Origin: Devosia geojensis | GTDB lineage: Bacteria; Pseudomonadota; Alphaproteobacteria; Rhizobiales; Devosiaceae | Direction: 5' to 3' | Length of the DNA stretch: 64,000 nt | Assembly (NCBI RefSeq): GCF_000969415.1 | Contig: NZ_JZEX01000124.1 | Coordinates: 1-64,000, forward strand | Shown: piece after piece, positions 62,131-64,000 of the stretch | Layout of the letters: every line of letters starts with the position of its first letter | Numbering within the stretch: position 1 is the first letter of the stretch | Position numbers and translations under genes: made by a program | Notes under the pieces: generated by a model | Database searches by the model: none | Told to the model about the DNA's origin: nothing | Seen by the model: the letters and a program-made list of their open reading frames with translations, nothing else

Positions 62131-62877
62131 TCAGTACGTCGCGCGTCCCCCCGAAAGGTCGAAGACCGAGGCGGTGGTGAAGCTGTTCTCTTTCGAGACC
62201 AGCCAGGCGACCATGTTGGCCGCCTCCTCGACCTCGAGGAACCGCCCGCGCGGGATGCGCGAGAGCATGTAGTCGATGAACTCCGGCTTCAGTTCCTCGA
62301 GGATGCGGGTCTTGGCGGTCGCGGGGGTGATGGCGTTGATGGCGATGTCGTATTTGGCGCATTCCTTGCCGACGGCCTTGGTCATGCCGATGACGCCGGC
62401 CTTGGCCGCCGCATAGGCCGAGGCGTTGGGATTGCCTTCCTTGCCCGCGATCGAGGCGATGTTGACGATCCGCCCGTAATTGCGCGCCTTCATCCCCGGC
62501 AGCACCGCCCGGTTGACGTGGAAGGCGCCGTTGAGGTCGATGTCGATGACCCGGCGCCACTCGTCGAGCTCGTATTCGTCGAGCGGCGCGTTCTTGCCGG
62601 CGATGCCGGCCGAGTGGACGAGGATGTCGATGCGCCCCAGCCGCCGCTCCGTCTCGGCAACGGCCGCTTCCACCGCCGCATAGTCGGTGATGTCGACGGT
62701 GACCGCCGAGGCGGCCTCGCCCAGTTCACGCGCGGCACTTGCGAGAAGTTCGGCGTTCATGTCCCAGAGGGTGACCCGCGCGCCCGAGGCGATGAGCCGG
62801 CGGGCGATGGCGAAGCCAATGCCCTGCGCGCCGCCGGTGATGACGGTCGCCTGGCCGTTGAGGTCGATCTGGTTCAT
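62131..62877 (-). CDS. SDR dehydrogenase, probably for 2-keto-3-deoxy-L-sugar acid
   Basis: A 248-residue classical short-chain dehydrogenase. The cofactor motif is ATVITGGAQGIGFAIARRL (TGGxxGIG), the catalytic set is Ser in IVNIASIAGKEGN and YxxxK in SAYAAAKAGVIGMTKAV. It ends VFDLSGGRATY, an ending I associate with the SDRs that oxidise 2-keto-3-deoxy-L-rhamnonate or -fuconate. It lies 73 bp downstream of L-rhamnonate dehydratase on the same strand, which supports that role. Specificity still needs proof; a general FabG-like function is the alternative. Confidence 0.83.
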   Translation of the reverse strand: MNQIDLNGQATVITGGAQGIGFAIARRLIASGARVTLWDMNAELLASAARELGEAASAVTVDITDYAAVEAAVAETERRLGRIDILVHSAGIAGKNAPLDEYELDEWRRVIDIDLNGAFHVNRAVLPGMKARNYGRIVNIASIAGKEGNPNASAYAAAKAGVIGMTKAVGKECAKYDIAINAITPATAKTRILEELKPEFIDYMLSRIPRGRFLEVEEAANMVAWLVSKENSFTTASVFDLSGGRATY

Positions 62878-62950
62878 GGGGTGCTGTCCGAAAGATGCTG
62901 TAAATGAACGACTCGAAGGTGGCCAGAATGTCCGGCATGCGCGGCGCGGT

Positions 62951-64000
62951 CTAGCTGAAAGGCTTGAGCAGTGCCCTGTCGGCGATCTCCATGCCGAAGC
63001 CGGGTGCCGGACTAAGCTTGAGCCTGCCCTCCCGCGGCAGGTCCTCGCCGGAAAAGAGAGCGCCGAAGATCGGCCGGATCGAACGCCCGTCGGGACTCGC
63101 CGCCACGTATTCGCAGAGCGCCGGGCCTGGCTGGCTCATGATGAAATGGTAGGAATAGGGTCCCGACCCGTGCGGGATGACCGGAATATCGTAGGCCGCC
63201 GCCTGCGCCGCGATCTGCAGGAGCGCAGTCAGGCCCCCAACCCACATCACGTCCGGCTGCAGGATGTCGACGGTGCGCTCCTCGATGAGGCGGCGGAAGC
63301 CGTAGCGGGTGTATTCGTGCTCGCCGGTCGTCCATTTGAGCGTCGGATGCGCCTGCTTCAAAAGCCGGTAGCCCTCGACGTCGTCCGGGTGGAGCACCTC
63401 CTCCCACCAGTAGATGTCGAGGTCGCGCGCCGCCTCGGCGAGGCGGATGGCGTAGGGCACGGTGAGCGACATGTAGCAGTCGACCATCAGCGGATAGCCG
63501 GGCCCGAGCGCCGCGCGGTGACCGGCGAGGAAGTCGACGTTCTGCCGCAGCCCCGCCTCCCCGTCGCCCGGCCCGTGCGGCAGCGGCACCTTGGCGCCCC
63601 AGAAGCCCAGCGCCTTGACCGCATCGGGCGCCGGCCCGGTGCAGTAGAAGGCGATCTCTTCATGGCAGCGTCCGCCGATGAGGTTGTAGACCGGCTCCTC
63701 GCGCATCTTGCCGAGGAGGTCCCAGAGCGCCAGGTCGACGACCGAGATGGTGGCGATGGGCAGCCCTTTGCGCCCGTAGGGCATCGAGGCGCGGAAGAGC
63801 TGGTCCCAGATTTTAGCCACGTTGCGCGCATCCTCGCCGAGGAGGAAGCGGGTAAAGTGGTGGACGACGAGCCAGGCCGCCGGCGGCCCGCCAAAGCCCG
63901 TCGCCACCCCCGTGACGCCCGATGCGGTCTCGATCTCGACGACGATCGAGCCGAGCACCCCGATGCCCCAGGACTGGCGCGATGCCTTCCAGCGGGGGTA
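62951..64000 (-). CDS. rhmD: L-rhamnonate dehydratase (5' end beyond the window)
   Basis: 350 residues of an enolase-superfamily acid sugar dehydratase, open to the window edge, so the N-terminal ~40-50 residues are missing. The first visible part, RWKASRQSWGIGVLGSIVVEIE, matches the RhmD opening. The metal site and base are in PLMVDCYMSL, WWEEVLHPDD, TTGEHEYTRYGFR and DILQPDVMWVGGLTALL, and HGSGPYSYHF is the conserved RhmD loop with the catalytic His. It makes 2-keto-3-deoxy-L-rhamnonate. The SDR downstream is the probable next enzyme, so the two fit the non-phosphorylating rhamnose pathway. Confidence 0.9.
   Translation of the reverse strand, partial: YPRWKASRQSWGIGVLGSIVVEIETASGVTGVATGFGGPPAAWLVVHHFTRFLLGEDARNVAKIWDQLFRASMPYGRKGLPIATISVVDLALWDLLGKMREEPVYNLIGGRCHEEIAFYCTGPAPDAVKALGFWGAKVPLPHGPGDGEAGLRQNVDFLAGHRAALGPGYPLMVDCYMSLTVPYAIRLAEAARDLDIYWWEEVLHPDDVEGYRLLKQAHPTLKWTTGEHEYTRYGFRRLIEERTVDILQPDVMWVGGLTALLQIAAQAAAYDIPVIPHGSGPYSYHFIMSQPGPALCEYVAASPDGRSIRPIFGALFSGEDLPREGRLKLSPAPGFGMEIADRALLKPFS

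Noticed and set aside
61639..62907. 422-codon plus-strand frame opposite the small secreted protein and the SDR
   Set aside because: Most of it is antisense to the SDR gene, whose catalytic motifs are complete; the remainder has no recognisable feature.

Overview
The window is a 64 kb piece of a GC-rich bacterial chromosome. Gene content points to an alphaproteobacterium of the Rhizobiales/Hyphomicrobiales, possibly a Devosia- or Pelagibacterium-like lineage. The reasons are the rhizobial-type chemotaxis operon (STAS, cheY, cheA, cheW ... cheD, cheR, cheB, cheY) with a CheT-like small protein, the hisC-tyrC overlap, PduO-type cobalamin adenosyltransferase, GTG/TTG starts with stop/start overlaps, and several dispersed palindromic repeat families of the kind common in rhizobia. 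The genus is inference; the order is fairly secure.

Layout. 1-9.5 kb: cobalamin adenosyltransferase, a small membrane protein, a LysR/NAD-epimerase divergent pair, tyrC-hisC, a methyltransferase divergent from gloB, fumC and rpmF. 9.7-17.2 kb: a BrnTA toxin-antitoxin pair ending in a MITE-like element, mtgA, ispA, a YbaK-type deacylase, ispG followed by HIT and GNAT genes, a secreted GH43 enzyme, a DUF1232 protein and a HigBA pair whose toxin is frameshifted. 17.2-24.4 kb: pyruvate carboxylase, a TIGR01244 phosphatase-like protein, a GGDEF-EAL protein and ChrA. 24.8-37 kb: a glycine betaine proVWX operon facing a second ProX-like protein, a branched-chain amino-acid transporter (binding protein apart from livGFHM), a RES/Xre toxin-antitoxin pair and mgsA.

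37-56.2 kb is the centrepiece: five methyl-accepting chemotaxis proteins with different sensor inputs (soluble double PAS, four-helix bundle, polytopic membrane, two Cache-type), then cheY2, cheB, cheR, cheD, a divergent CheT/CheZ-like small protein with a DxxxQ motif, cheW, cheA, cheY1 and a STAS protein. All core che genes lie on the minus strand. The receptors share near-identical signalling tips; four carry related C-terminal tails, two of them resembling the CheR/CheB tethering pentapeptide. CtrA-like TTAA-N7-TTAA boxes precede two receptors and a weaker one lies in the cheD/cheT-like promoter.

56.3-64 kb: an orphan SAF-domain oxidoreductase, an HPP membrane protein, a siderophore-interacting protein with a perfect 29-bp palindrome matching the RirA iron box, a TetR/reductase divergent pair, tRNA-Ala(CGC), DoxX, and an SDR plus L-rhamnonate dehydratase that fit a non-phosphorylating L-rhamnose pathway and run off the window end. 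No phage, insertion sequence with transposase, CRISPR array or rRNA was seen.
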